Part shown: one piece after another, positions 8,402-17,209 of the stretch
Layout of the letters: each line of letters begins with the position of its first letter
Position numbering within the stretch: the stretch's first letter is position 1
DNA from: Nocardia exalbida NBRC 100660
Lineage (GTDB): Bacteria; Actinomycetota; Actinomycetes; Mycobacteriales; Mycobacteriaceae
NCBI RefSeq assembly: GCF_000308575.1
Contig: NZ_BAFZ01000120.1
Coordinates: forward strand, 18,148-82,147
Direction of reading: 5' to 3'
Length of the DNA stretch: 64,000 bases
The notes under the pieces: model-generated
What the model was told of the DNA's origin: nothing
Seen by the model: the letters and a program-made list of their open reading frames with translations, nothing else
Databases searched by the model: none
Program-made: the position numbers and the translations under genes

Positions 8402-8407
8402 CGGTGC

Positions 8408-8923
8408 TCACCCCTCGGGTCGGCTGACGACCACCGCGGCGGGACGCAACTGCCGACCGTCCTCTCCATAGCCCGGGCGCAAGACCTCGACCACGGTCCC
8501 GGACGGAACGTCGGGTTGGGACACCACGCTGACCACTTCGTGTAGCTCCGGGGAGAACGGCACACCGACCTCGTCGTGGCGCTCGAAGCCGAGCTGGGCC
8601 AGCACCTGCACCGCCTGGTCCCGGGTCGCCTTAACGCCCTCGACAATGGCTTGGGGATCGCTGCCCGCATGGGCCAGAGCGAGCTCCAAATTGTCCAGAA
8701 CCGGCAGCCACGCAGCGGAAACCTTCGTGGCCTCCGCGGCGCGGGCACGGTCCAGATCCTTGGCAAACCGCTTGCGCAGGTTGTCCAGATCTGCAAGAGC
8801 CCTACGCCAGCGGTCCTCGAGTTGAGCCAATTCGGCCCCAGTGTCGGTGCGATCAGGCGCCGTCTCGGTCTGATCCCCGTCGGTAGCCGACTCGGTCGTC
8901 GAATGATCTGCAGATCTTTCCAT
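8408..8923 (-). CDS. grpE: Nucleotide exchange factor GrpE
   Basis: A 171-residue GrpE. A charged disordered N-terminus (~1-30) is followed by the dimerising coiled coil (LEDRWRRALADLDNLRKRF) and the compact beta domain containing SPELHEVVSVV and the PGYG turn. It releases ADP from DnaK. It lies eight bases after the dnaK stop and six bases before cbpA, as expected for a co-transcribed set. Confidence 0.95.
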   Translation of the reverse strand: MERSADHSTTESATDGDQTETAPDRTDTGAELAQLEDRWRRALADLDNLRKRFAKDLDRARAAEATKVSAAWLPVLDNLELALAHAGSDPQAIVEGVKATRDQAVQVLAQLGFERHDEVGVPFSPELHEVVSVVSQPDVPSGTVVEVLRPGYGEDGRQLRPAAVVVSRPEG

Positions 8924-8931
8924 CGTGTGCC

Positions 8932-10830
8932 TCAGCTTCGATCGAATTCGGCGTCGATCACGTCGTCATCCGACGACGCAGCGTCTCCGCTGCCAGCCTG
9001 GTGTCCGTCGCCTGCCTGGTGTCCGTCGCCGCCGCCGGACTCGACCGGTGCGAGCGCGTAGAGCAGCTGCTGGAGCTCGGACGTGAGTGGCTCTGTCTCC
9101 GAAGGGGGAGCATTGTCTTTCACGGCTTTCCTGGCGTCGGCGATCAGCATCTCGGCGCGTGCCCTCTCGTGCGGTGGGGCACTGTCGCCGAGTTCGGCGA
9201 GTCGCCGTTCCACTTGATAGGCAATCGAATCGAGCGCGTTGCGCGCGTCGACCGCCTTTCGCAGTTCCTCGTCCTCGGCCCGGTTCCGCTCGGCCTCCGC
9301 GAGCATGCGCTCGACCTCACTCTTGTCGAGATTGCCCTGCTCACTGATCGTGATGCTCTGCTCCTTACCGGTGTCCTTGTCGCGGGCGGTGACATGGAGG
9401 ATGCCGTTGGCGTCGATGTCGAACGTGACTTCGACTTGGGCCTCGCCACGGGGCGCGGGGCGGATGTCTTCCAGCCGGAACCGACCGAGCACCCGGTTGT
9501 CGGCGGCCCGCTCGCGTTCGCCCTGCAGGACGACGATATCCACTGCGGACTGATTGTCTTCCGCGGTGGCGAACACTTCACTGCGCCGGACCGGAATCGT
9601 CGTGTTGCGCTCGATGAGCTTGGTCATCACCCCGCCCTGGGTCTCGACGCCCAGGGACAGCGGGGTGACATCGAGCAGCAGGACATCGGAGACCTCGCCC
9701 TTGAGCACGCCCGCCTGGACTGCGGCACCGAGCGCCACGACCTCGTCCGGGTTGACGCTCATGTTGGGGTCCTTGCCGCCGGTGAGCCGGCGAACCAGCG
9801 CCTGTACCGCCGGAATACGTGTCGAACCACCGACCAGAATCACCTCGTCGATGTCGTTGGCGCTGACCTTCGCGTCACTCATCGCCTGCTTCACCGGGCC
9901 GAGGCAGCGTTCCACCAGATCCGCGGTCAGATCCTCGAACTTCGAGCGCATGATCGTGGTGGTGAGATGCTTGGGACCGTTCGCGTCGGCGGTGATGAAG
10001 GGCAAGTTGACCTGGGCCTGTGTCACCGAGGACAACTCGACCTTGGCTTTCTCTGCTGCCTCGAAGAGGCGCTGCAACGCTTGCGGGTCCTTGCGCAGAT
10101 CGATGTTCTCCGCACGCTGGAATTCGTCGGCGAGGTAGTCCACCAGACGTCGGTCGAAGTCGTCGCCGCCGAGGTGGGAGTCGCCGGCCGTGGAACGAAC
10201 CTCGACCACTCCCTCGCCGACGTCGAGCAGGCTTACGTCGAAGGTGCCGCCGCCGAGGTCGAAGACCAGTACGGTCTCGTGGGTCTGCTTGTCCATGCCG
10301 TACGCCAGTGCCGCGGCGGTCGGCTCGTTGATGATCCGCAAGACCTCGAGCCCTGCGATCCGGCCGGCGTCCTTGGTGGCGTTGCGCTGCGCGTCGTTGA
10401 AGTACGCGGGAACGGTGATGACCGCTTCCTTGACCTTCTCACCAAGGAACTTGCTCGCGTCGTCGACGAGCTTGCGCAGCACGAGGGCACTGATCTCCTC
10501 CGGCGCGTACTTCTTGCCCCGCACGTCGAATCGAGCCTCACCGTTGTCACCCGGTACGACGTCGAAACTGACCGCTTTGGCCTCCTCGGAGACCTCGTCG
10601 TAATGACGTCCGATGAAGCGTTTCGCCGAGTATATTGTGCCCTTCGGATTCAAGATCGCCTGCCGTCGGGCGAGCTGACCCACCAGCCGCTCCCCGCTCT
10701 CGGTGAACGCCACTACCGACGGCGTCGTCCGCGCTCCCTCGGCGTTGGAGATCACCACCGGCTCGCCGCCTTGCCAGCTTGCGATGACCGAGTTCGTGGT
10801 GCCCAGGTCGATACCTACAGCGGTCGCCAT
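8932..10830 (-). CDS. dnaK: Chaperone protein DnaK (Hsp70)
   Basis: A 632-residue Hsp70. The ATPase domain begins GIDLGTTNS and carries the phosphate-2 motif DLGGGTFDVSLLD and the adenosine motif GGSTRIPAV. The substrate-binding domain starts after DVTPLSLGVET. The lid ends in an acidic tail (VIDAEF). GGAAT-like bases precede the ATG. The operon has CbpA and CbpM rather than classic DnaJ and HspR, so it may be a second dnaK locus besides the housekeeping dnaK-grpE-dnaJ-hspR operon, which is not visible here. I saw no HspR-type HAIR repeat upstream. Confidence 0.97.
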   Translation of the reverse strand: MATAVGIDLGTTNSVIASWQGGEPVVISNAEGARTTPSVVAFTESGERLVGQLARRQAILNPKGTIYSAKRFIGRHYDEVSEEAKAVSFDVVPGDNGEARFDVRGKKYAPEEISALVLRKLVDDASKFLGEKVKEAVITVPAYFNDAQRNATKDAGRIAGLEVLRIINEPTAAALAYGMDKQTHETVLVFDLGGGTFDVSLLDVGEGVVEVRSTAGDSHLGGDDFDRRLVDYLADEFQRAENIDLRKDPQALQRLFEAAEKAKVELSSVTQAQVNLPFITADANGPKHLTTTIMRSKFEDLTADLVERCLGPVKQAMSDAKVSANDIDEVILVGGSTRIPAVQALVRRLTGGKDPNMSVNPDEVVALGAAVQAGVLKGEVSDVLLLDVTPLSLGVETQGGVMTKLIERNTTIPVRRSEVFATAEDNQSAVDIVVLQGERERAADNRVLGRFRLEDIRPAPRGEAQVEVTFDIDANGILHVTARDKDTGKEQSITISEQGNLDKSEVERMLAEAERNRAEDEELRKAVDARNALDSIAYQVERRLAELGDSAPPHERARAEMLIADARKAVKDNAPPSETEPLTSELQQLLYALAPVESGGGDGHQAGDGHQAGSGDAASSDDDVIDAEFDRS

Positions 10831-10833
10831 GGC

Positions 10834-11271
10834 TCATTCCTTTCGATTGATCCGGCCGGTGAGCAGGCGCACGGTTTCGTCCGCGACCTCGGCATCGGCG
10901 AGAACTTCGTAGTGACGTGGTTGTAACGGCTGGATTGAGGTGAAGTCGGGCCGACCGCCCTGCAGCGCGAACATGAGCAGGCCGAGCAGGGCGCCGACAA
11001 CAGCGCCGAACACCAGCCCGTAGCAGGCGAGCACGAGACCTGTGAAGCATCGGCTGGCGCACGTCAGCGCCTCGCAGAGCGGCCCGGCCGTAGTTCAATC
11101 GACCGACGACCTGCTCGACCAGCTCGATGTCGCGTCCGAGGGTGGCCGATTTGTCGACCGTGAAATGCTGGTCGGAGAGGTAGTCGACGGCGCTTTCGGT
11201 GTTGGCGTAGTTGTCGAACGTTGCTATTACCTGGCGGGCAGGTTGGTTCCGACGTATCGCGGAGGTTTCAC
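10834..11271 (-). pseudogene. Broken general-stress protein (Gly-zipper membrane domain family)
   Basis: Three pieces of one gene lie in different frames on the minus strand. A start region (GTG at 11271, reading VKPPRYVGTNLPAR) shifts near 11222 to VIATFDNYANTESAVDYLSD. That shifts again near 11040 to LACYGLVFGAVVGALLGLL, followed by VLADAEVADETVRLL and a normal-looking C-terminus. About 25 residues of the glycine-rich membrane hairpin appear to be missing at the second break. The order matches the actinobacterial general-stress proteins with a YflT-like N-domain. It sits four bases upstream of dnaK and was probably the first gene of the operon. Confidence 0.68.
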
Positions 11272-12010
11272 GACCGGGCCCTCACATCACGCCCTCTGGG
11301 CGCTGATGATTCGGTGTTCGCCGAGCCGGCGCGTACCGGTTCGGCATCCTGCCGGTCGGTCAACCGCTTGAACTCACGGACGGCTCAGTCTTCATCCGCC
11401 TGTGGGCGTCGACAGAACGGGAGACGGTGGCGTTCACACCCCGGGGCGCAAATACCTGCCGGAATCCGCTCGAGGCGGCCGGTGCGCACACTCCGGGCAT
11501 CAGCCACTACTCCGGGCTTCCACGAGTAGAACTTCCGATTCGAAGGATCTGGGCGCTATGACAAGGTTCCAGCGAGTCGAAAAGAGGAAGCCGATTACGC
11601 CACACAGTATAGTCACGGGAGCACCGGAGTCATAGATTCATACCCGCTCGCGCGAGGAACAGCGGCCACCTGCGCGAGGACTTCCCCGACGAGGCATCGT
11701 CATCCTGCGTCTGGCTACGATCGGCTGCCGACCCGGCGACCGGGCTGGTATCCCTGGTGATCTGGGGCCGCGCTGACAACGGCACACCGTCGTCGGTTTT
11801 CGCCCGCCGTCTCGGTCGCGACATCGAGGTGTACAACGCCGCATACCTGACCGCCGACAGCGTGTCCAGTTGCCTCGGCTTGACACTGCAAGCAGTCTCG
11901 GGAGTTTGTAATACGGATATCGGTACGGGTGCGGACGGAAGAGGCGAAGTTCGGCGGCGTCCGAGCCGCTCCGCCGGCTCGTGTTGCAGGTCGTCGCCTT
12001 CGTCCGGCTA
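11272..12010. other. Intergenic stretch upstream of the dnaK operon
   Basis: The operon promoter should lie here or just inside the broken stress gene, but I cannot place sigma-factor boxes with confidence. A plus-strand frame at about 11640-11920 has strong third-position GC and reads like protein (SLVIWGRADNGTPSSVFARR). It has no start before 11757 and no family I recognise, so I treat it as a possible remnant. Confidence 0.35.
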
Positions 12011-13216
12011 TCAGTGTGGTCGGTGGAAACCGGGCGATGCGACAGACAGGCGCAATGTGTCGTCACGGTGGGTCAGGGTGAGTTCGTACCAGTCGGAGGT
12101 GCGTGCGTTGGCGATGATTCCGTCGGTGTCGGCCGACAGCGTCACCCGCCAGCCGTGCTGCTCCCAGATCCGGACGATCACAGGTGGGTAGACGTCGGCG
12201 CGGTCGGGGGCCGGTGGGTCGAGGAAGTAGCGGGTCTCGAGCCGGTCGACCTGGTAGATGTTGCCCGCGTCGTCGTCGAACGGCAGTATCGTCTCGCCGT
12301 CGAGGCCCTCCTGCGGGCGGATGCGCATGTGGCCGCCCAGCGCGTCGAGCAGCTCGGCGACGAGGTCGCGGATACGCTCGCGCGCTGTGTCCTCGGTGAG
12401 TTCGCGGGTCCAGACGATCGCCCGCGCCGCCCGGGGCAGGGACATGCTCGCTTGCCGCAGTTCATCCGGTGTCGGCGGTGTCGCGGGCGCGGCGGTCTCG
12501 GGTGGGTGGTCACGCTCGAGCTGGAAGCCGTAGCTCATCAGTTCGTCGAAGGTGCGCGCGAACTGAAGGGGCCGCTCCATATGGCCGTCTGCCTCCCAGC
12601 CGATGGCGCCGCCGGGCAGGTCAGGAGAGACGAAGTAACGCGTATCGCCCAAGCCCTTGGCGATGAGCATCGCCCGGCCACCCGGAATGTCCTCGCCCGT
12701 GTCCCAATTGCGCACGACCTCGGGCAAGTTCAGCACGGAATAGTTCCGCATGTCCCGGGGTCGGGTGGGACCGAAAGAGATCCCGTCGAGATCGGTGAAA
12801 CCCGCGTGCACCGTGGTGAGGAAAACCCGTAGCGCATCGGGCAGCGCATCCCAGTATGGTGGCCGGTCGGCGCCGAACGTCTCCGGATCCCATCCGATAC
12901 GGAACTCGTGTGGCTGAAACGGCTTTCGCAGCGCATACAGCAGCACCCAGTCACCACGCAGCAGGCAGACCCGCACATCGTCGAGGCATTCGGCCAACAC
13001 AGCCCCGAACCGTGGCAACACCTCGACGAACAAGTCGAGATTCCACAAAGCCACCGCGGCCGCGCACCGGGCGCTCGCATCCCCACCCGCTGCGATCCCG
13101 GCCCACCGCGCCGGGACATGAGCCGCGGCCGACGACCCCGGCTCGACCAGCAGCGCCGAGCCGGAACCGAACTCCGCTACGACCCGCGCGAAGTCGACAC
13201 TGTCCACGACACCCAT
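12011..13216 (-). CDS. Hypothetical two-domain protein, possibly SMI1/KNR4 (SUKH)-like
   Basis: A 401-residue soluble protein, using the ATG at 13216 (GGGGA nine bases upstream) rather than the longer frame from 13258. The N-terminal ~250 residues include DALPDALRVFLTTVHAGF and GGRAMLIAKGLGDTRYFVSPDL, a pattern reminiscent of SUKH immunity proteins. The C-terminal ~150 residues form an independent alpha/beta domain ending RVTLSADTDGIIANARTSDW. Assignment to SUKH is by eye and weak. No toxin gene adjoins it; a transposase scrap lies just downstream of its start region. It could be an orphan immunity protein or an unrelated conserved protein. Confidence 0.45.
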   Translation of the reverse strand: MGVVDSVDFARVVAEFGSGSALLVEPGSSAAAHVPARWAGIAAGGDASARCAAAVALWNLDLFVEVLPRFGAVLAECLDDVRVCLLRGDWVLLYALRKPFQPHEFRIGWDPETFGADRPPYWDALPDALRVFLTTVHAGFTDLDGISFGPTRPRDMRNYSVLNLPEVVRNWDTGEDIPGGRAMLIAKGLGDTRYFVSPDLPGGAIGWEADGHMERPLQFARTFDELMSYGFQLERDHPPETAAPATPPTPDELRQASMSLPRAARAIVWTRELTEDTARERIRDLVAELLDALGGHMRIRPQEGLDGETILPFDDDAGNIYQVDRLETRYFLDPPAPDRADVYPPVIVRIWEQHGWRVTLSADTDGIIANARTSDWYELTLTHRDDTLRLSVASPGFHRPH

Positions 13217-13364
13217 CGAACAGCATCCCCACCGCTGACACCACGAGGGCACCCGCACGACGCAGGAGGCGGACGGCCGTCTCGAACCGAAACTGGGTCA
13301 CTGAACACGACGGTGCAGTGGTCGCCCCACGGGCTGGCCACACTGGCTGCTAGAACTCGCCGAC

Positions 13365-13560
13365 ACGACCGATCAGATCGGTTGGGGGTGCATCACGAGG
13401 CGTTGCGGAACCGGATCCGTCAGGCCGAGGCCGATGCCGGTGAACGTCATGACAGGCCGACGACCGACGTGGCCGCCGAGAACAAGCAGCTGCGGGAGCG
13501 GATCGCCGAGCTCGACCGGGTCAACGCGGTATTGCGCGATGCGAGCAGATGGCTCTCGGG
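13365..13560 (+). mobile_element. IS3-family transposase OrfA remnant
   Basis: The plus strand encodes RLGVHHEALRNRIRQAEADAG followed by ENKQLRERIAELDRVNAVLRDAS. This is the end of the helix-turn-helix and the leucine-zipper region of IS3-family OrfA. The N-terminal helix-turn-helix and all of OrfB are missing, and no terminal inverted repeats were seen. It is a dead fragment between the SUKH-like gene and the SDR gene. Confidence 0.75.
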
Positions 13561-13665
13561 CCAGGAAGGCCCGCCGGTCACTCACATCTTGGGGGTCACG
13601 GGCGTGCGGATGGTCGGCGGCTCACCCGCGGAAAACCGGCCTGGCCGCACAAGAAGGCGGGCGAA

Positions 13666-14463
13666 TCACCGAGGGACAGGCTGCGGTCGAAAACCGTAGT
13701 ATCGCCGCACCATTCGCTCGTATAGGCGGCCCGGAAGCAGCCTTCGGGCCCAGAAGGACAAGCGGACGTCACGGCCGCACAGGTAGCTCTGCCGTGGCCG
13801 GTCCGAGGCCAGGATCGTCACGACCTTGCGGGCCACGGCGGAGGCGGGCTGGCCCGCGGCGAGGTAGCCGCGTACGAGGTTCAGCACGGCGGCACGGTCG
13901 TGGTCGTAGGCGGCGATCGGCCGCGACACGTGTTCCGCCGTGTCGATGATCGGGGTGACGGTCCACCCCGGGATGAGTACCGACACATGGACGCCCGTCC
14001 CGGCGGCCTCCGTGCGCGCGGCTTCGCCGATGCGCTCCACAGCGGCCTTCGTGGCCGAGTACCAGCCACCGTAGGGCTCGGCGACAGCGCCCGCACCCGA
14101 ACTTACGACGATCACGCGGCCCGCCCCTCGGGCGCGGAACAACGGCAGCACCGCGCGCAGTACGCGGTGGGCGCCGAGGACATTGGTGTCGTAGAGCGCC
14201 GCGGCCTCGTCGGGTGTGGTCTCCTCGACCGCGCCGACGACGCCGTATGCCGCGAACGTGACGACTGCCTGGATGCTGCCGTGCCTGGCATGCACGTCGC
14301 GAACCCAGCGGTTCACCGCCTCTTCGTCGCGCACGTCGACCCGAGCGATTCCGGACGCGGCGACCCGGTCGCATCCTTCGACCGTGTACCCCAGCGCCGC
14401 GAGATGTTGCATGGTGGCCGCGCCCATGCCGTTGGCGGCTCCGGTGACGAGCACGACCGTCAC
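13666..14463 (-). CDS. SDR-family oxidoreductase
   Basis: A 265-residue classical short-chain dehydrogenase. The cofactor motif TGAANGMG lies near residue 8, NAG is replaced by FAAYG, and the catalytic S-Y-K reads VVSSGAG...YSATK. The C-terminal extension is basic and aromatic (SFWARRLLPGRLYERMVRRYY), suggesting membrane association. The GTG start at 14463 overlaps the lipid kinase stop by four bases (GTGA). It is the last gene of the ACP-led cluster and may reduce a cluster-made carbonyl compound. The substrate is unknown. Confidence 0.85.
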   Translation of the reverse strand: MTVVLVTGAANGMGAATMQHLAALGYTVEGCDRVAASGIARVDVRDEEAVNRWVRDVHARHGSIQAVVTFAAYGVVGAVEETTPDEAAALYDTNVLGAHRVLRAVLPLFRARGAGRVIVVSSGAGAVAEPYGGWYSATKAAVERIGEAARTEAAGTGVHVSVLIPGWTVTPIIDTAEHVSRPIAAYDHDRAAVLNLVRGYLAAGQPASAVARKVVTILASDRPRQSYLCGRDVRLSFWARRLLPGRLYERMVRRYYGFRPQPVPR

Positions 14464-15425
14464 GCGGCACACACCTTCAGTACGCGCGGCAGAACCTCCA
14501 GCCGCGCCGACTCCACCATCGTGATCTCGCCGTCCAGTTCCAGCGGCGCCGGACGATCCGGCCGCAGCTCCACGACCGAATCCCGATGGCATACCGCCAG
14601 CCGCGACCGCCGGAACCGGCCCGCGTACAGGCCCGCGACCAAGCCGAGCGTCCGGAGTCTCCCCGCCTCGGCCCAGATGTTCACGTCGAACCGGCCGTCG
14701 GCGCGCGTGACCGCCGTGTCGTAACGCATGCCGCCCGCGAAGTGCACGCTCTTGAGCACGCCGATGTTGGTGATCGGGGCCGCATGGCTCCAGTCGCGGC
14801 CACGCACCGCGACCGGCAACGGCCGATGGGTGGCGATGGTGGTCAGCGCGGTGGCGATGATGGCCGCCTCCACACTGCGCGCCTTGAGCCGACCGACCAC
14901 CCCGGTGGCCTGGTTGAACGAATGATTGCCCGCGGCGACCAGTCCCATACTCGCGTTGAGCAGGAAGTAGCGCACCGCGCGGGTGCCGTCGACCAGCAGT
15001 ACGCAGGCCTTGCCCACGTCGACGAGTTCGGTGCGCGCGGCGTCGATTCGCACCGGAACGGCCCCGATACGCCCGCTGTCGGGCACCGGTTTGTGGAAGT
15101 CGTTCGAGCTGCCCAGTCCCACCGCACCCAATGCGGAGCCGGGGGCGTGCGGGCGGTCGGTTGCCGGGTCCATGAGCGCGTTGAGCACCAGGTTCACCAT
15201 GCCGTCGCCGCCCGCGGCGACGAGCACAGACGGCGGATCCGGCCGGGTGACGGCCGCGCGCACGAGATCGGTGGCGTGCCGTGCGTCGGCGGGCAGTTCG
15301 ACCGACAGATCCGAGTGACCGGCGCGCAGCGCGGATTCCACCGGCTCCCAGCGTCGCAGCGCGGTGCCCGCGTTCGCGCGCGGGTTCAGGACGACGAGCA
15401 CGGATCCTCCTCGATGCCGAGCCAT
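14460..15425 (-). CDS. Diacylglycerol kinase-family lipid kinase
   Basis: A 321-residue protein of the DAGK catalytic family. VVLNPRANAG opens the nucleotide-binding domain, the catalytic-domain signature AAGGDGMVN spans residues ~71-78, and LELDGE lies near the C-terminus as in YegS/DgkB proteins. Such enzymes phosphorylate diacylglycerol, sphingoid bases or related lipid alcohols. The start overlaps the upstream chimeric gene by about 40 bases and the end overlaps the SDR by four, so it belongs to the same operon. Together with an ACP, it suggests the cluster makes or modifies a lipid-like product. Confidence 0.87.
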   Translation of the reverse strand: MARHRGGSVLVVLNPRANAGTALRRWEPVESALRAGHSDLSVELPADARHATDLVRAAVTRPDPPSVLVAAGGDGMVNLVLNALMDPATDRPHAPGSALGAVGLGSSNDFHKPVPDSGRIGAVPVRIDAARTELVDVGKACVLLVDGTRAVRYFLLNASMGLVAAGNHSFNQATGVVGRLKARSVEAAIIATALTTIATHRPLPVAVRGRDWSHAAPITNIGVLKSVHFAGGMRYDTAVTRADGRFDVNIWAEAGRLRTLGLVAGLYAGRFRRSRLAVCHRDSVVELRPDRPAPLELDGEITMVESARLEVLPRVLKVCAA

Positions 15426-16279
15426 CGGCGTAGTGCGCGATGGTCTCCCGTGGTGACCAGCCCGGTCCGGGCCACGGCCGGTGGTATGTCGGTGGCGGGC
15501 GCGCCGACCAGGAAGACCGGGATGCCCAGCTGCGCGGCGGGGCCATCGTGGGCCGGGTCGTTGCCGACCATGACGCAGTCAGCAGCGACCGCGCCCAGCT
15601 GGTCGAGCAGTTCGCGATAGAACTCGAGCCGCGGCTTGGCGCGGTGCATGGTGTCACCGCTGGTGACGAAGGTGAACGAGGCACGCAGCCGCGCGATCCG
15701 GTCCAGCGATTCGGTGACCACGGCCGCGGCGGTCCGCGCTTCGGCGTCCCCGGCGGGCGCGGACGGGCGCACATCGTGCAGGTGGTCGCGGCGGAGGCGG
15801 CGCAGCGTCCGCCGTAGCTCGGCGTCCAGTTCGGACAGGGCGCGCGCGTGCGCGACCGTGGCGTGCCGGATCGCCGCTTCGACCGCATCGGCTCCGGTGG
15901 AACCGAATGTCACCACGTACTCCCGGCCGGTGCACGCACCGACCGACTCGGACGGCCGCCGGGCCAACCGCGCGGCGCCGGGCCGGACACTGCCCTGCGC
16001 AACGAATGGCACCTGCTGGTTCAGCGTCGCGGTAGCGGCCCGTACCAGCGCCGGATGATTGTGACCGAAGAGCGCGGCGCCGAAACCGCCGACGAGATCC
16101 AGCACCCGGGTGCCGTCCGCGCGGAAGAGATGGTCGCCGTCCGCGGCGGTGTACACCACGTCCAGGTGACAGGCTCGCAGCAGTCCGGCCAGGCCGGGTC
16201 GGTTGTAGTCGGTGAAGTCACCGAACGAGTCGGAATCGGGGGGCAGCGGCTGTTCACGCCACCCGGCACGCGCGGTCAC
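15386..16279 (-). CDS. Chimeric protein: class III aminotransferase N-terminus joined to HAD-hydrolase C-terminus
   Basis: An uninterrupted 297-residue frame that joins two incomplete enzymes. Residues ~27-141 match the start of a class III PLP aminotransferase (LFRADGTRVLDLVGGFGAALFGHNHPALV, then VTFGSTGADAVEAAIRHA). The PLP lysine and the rest of that fold are absent. Residues ~185-290 match the end of a HAD phosphatase with motif III lysine K215 (HRAKP) and motif IV GNDPAHD at 239-245. The HAD nucleophile DxDGT is absent. Neither half should be catalytically complete. The GTG at 16279 overlaps the ACP stop by four bases. The best reading is an in-frame deletion that fused two neighbouring genes of a larger cluster. 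Confidence 0.72.
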   Translation of the reverse strand: MTARAGWREQPLPPDSDSFGDFTDYNRPGLAGLLRACHLDVVYTAADGDHLFRADGTRVLDLVGGFGAALFGHNHPALVRAATATLNQQVPFVAQGSVRPGAARLARRPSESVGACTGREYVVTFGSTGADAVEAAIRHATVAHARALSELDAELRRTLRRLRRDHLHDVRPSAPAGDAEARTAAAVVTESLDRIARLRASFTFVTSGDTMHRAKPRLEFYRELLDQLGAVAADCVMVGNDPAHDGPAAQLGIPVFLVGAPATDIPPAVARTGLVTTGDHRALRRWLGIEEDPCSSS

Positions 16280-16545
16280 GCCCGCGCCTCGGCCCGGGTG
16301 GGGCCGGTACGGATCGTCTTCGACGTCACGCATGCGATCACCGCGCGCGCGGTATGCAGCGTCGCTGCCTCCTCGTCGGAGATCGCGATGCCGAACTCGC
16401 GCTCGAGCTCGATCACCAACTCCACCGACCGCACCGAGTCCAAGCCATAATCCAGCAACGGTGTGTCCTGGTCTATTTCGACTGCATGCAGACCGCGCGA
16501 GAACATCGCGAGAACTCGCTCGGTCACGGCATCGAATTCATTCAT
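16276..16545 (-). CDS. Acyl carrier protein
   Basis: An 89-residue ACP-like domain. The phosphopantetheine attachment site is S37 in the motif LDYGLDSVRSVEL, with helices on either side of the usual length. AGGAGG six bases before the ATG at 16545 makes a strong ribosome site, and this is the first gene of a four-gene run (ACP, chimera, lipid kinase, SDR) with overlapping ends. It would carry an acyl or aminoacyl intermediate. No condensing enzyme or adenylation domain is present in the window, so its loading partner is unknown or lost. Confidence 0.88.
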   Translation of the reverse strand: MNEFDAVTERVLAMFSRGLHAVEIDQDTPLLDYGLDSVRSVELVIELEREFGIAISDEEAATLHTARAVIACVTSKTIRTGPTRAEARA

Positions 16546-17209
16546 TCAGCGCCTCCTCCACCGCGCGACGAACCTTTGCACCGGCGCGGAACATCTGCGC
16601 CGATCGACGCCCACCCGGCCGTTTCGAACCATATATGCACAGTTCAGCGCAGGTTTTTACACCTGCCGAGTCCGCGTTCACTCATCCTCCGATATCAGCG
16701 AACGGGACTGTCGGATCTCGCTGTCCCGCCATCCGCGTGCGGCGTGCCACTACACCGCCCCGCGTTCTCACATCTGCACACGCGCCCTATGCGGGCTGCA
16801 ATTCGAAACCCACTGCCGAACAAGCGGTTTCGCCAGAAGGCAATTTTTCGGCTAATTTTGTCGACTATGTTTCCGGAAACAAAGCCGCGCATCACGGAAG
16901 ACATGGCGAGAAACACGCCGTCTGAGACGATTTGACAGATCCGCGTCCGCGGTAGATCTACTTCAACTGCCACCGCGCGACACAATAAACTCTCCGCCGT
17001 CGGAAACTGTGCTGTTCATGCGGCATTAATCCACTGACCAAGCAATAATAAATACCGACCCATCGGTATTTATCATGCACTCTCGTCCTACCCCATCCCG
17101 GCAAGAATATGAAGTCACGTAACGGCGTTTTTTCGCTGTGCGCCAACGCATTTCACTTGTCCGGAGACCAGCTGACTTCTGGACCGCCGCCGGCATGTGA
17201 CGCCTCTCA
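16546..17209. other. AT-richer intergenic region upstream of the ACP gene
   Basis: Base composition is visibly more AT-rich than the surroundings from about 16780 to 17120, and no frame looks like a gene. It probably contains the ACP-operon promoter. I see no repeat or RNA structure I could name. Confidence 0.4.

Noticed and set aside
8993..10926. Plus-strand 641-residue frame opposite dnaK
   Set aside because: Antisense shadow of dnaK. A similar 470-residue frame opposite clpB is rejected for the same reason.
10831..11640. HspR-type HAIR inverted repeat controlling the dnaK operon
   Set aside because: I looked for CTTGAGT/ACTCAAG arms upstream and found none.
13666..15888. One 740-residue minus-strand protein
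   Set aside because: It is the SDR frame running open through the opposite phase of the lipid kinase and chimera genes; real starts are at 14463 and 15425.
15386..16279. Functional class III aminotransferase
   Set aside because: The PLP-binding lysine region is missing; only the first third of the fold is present.
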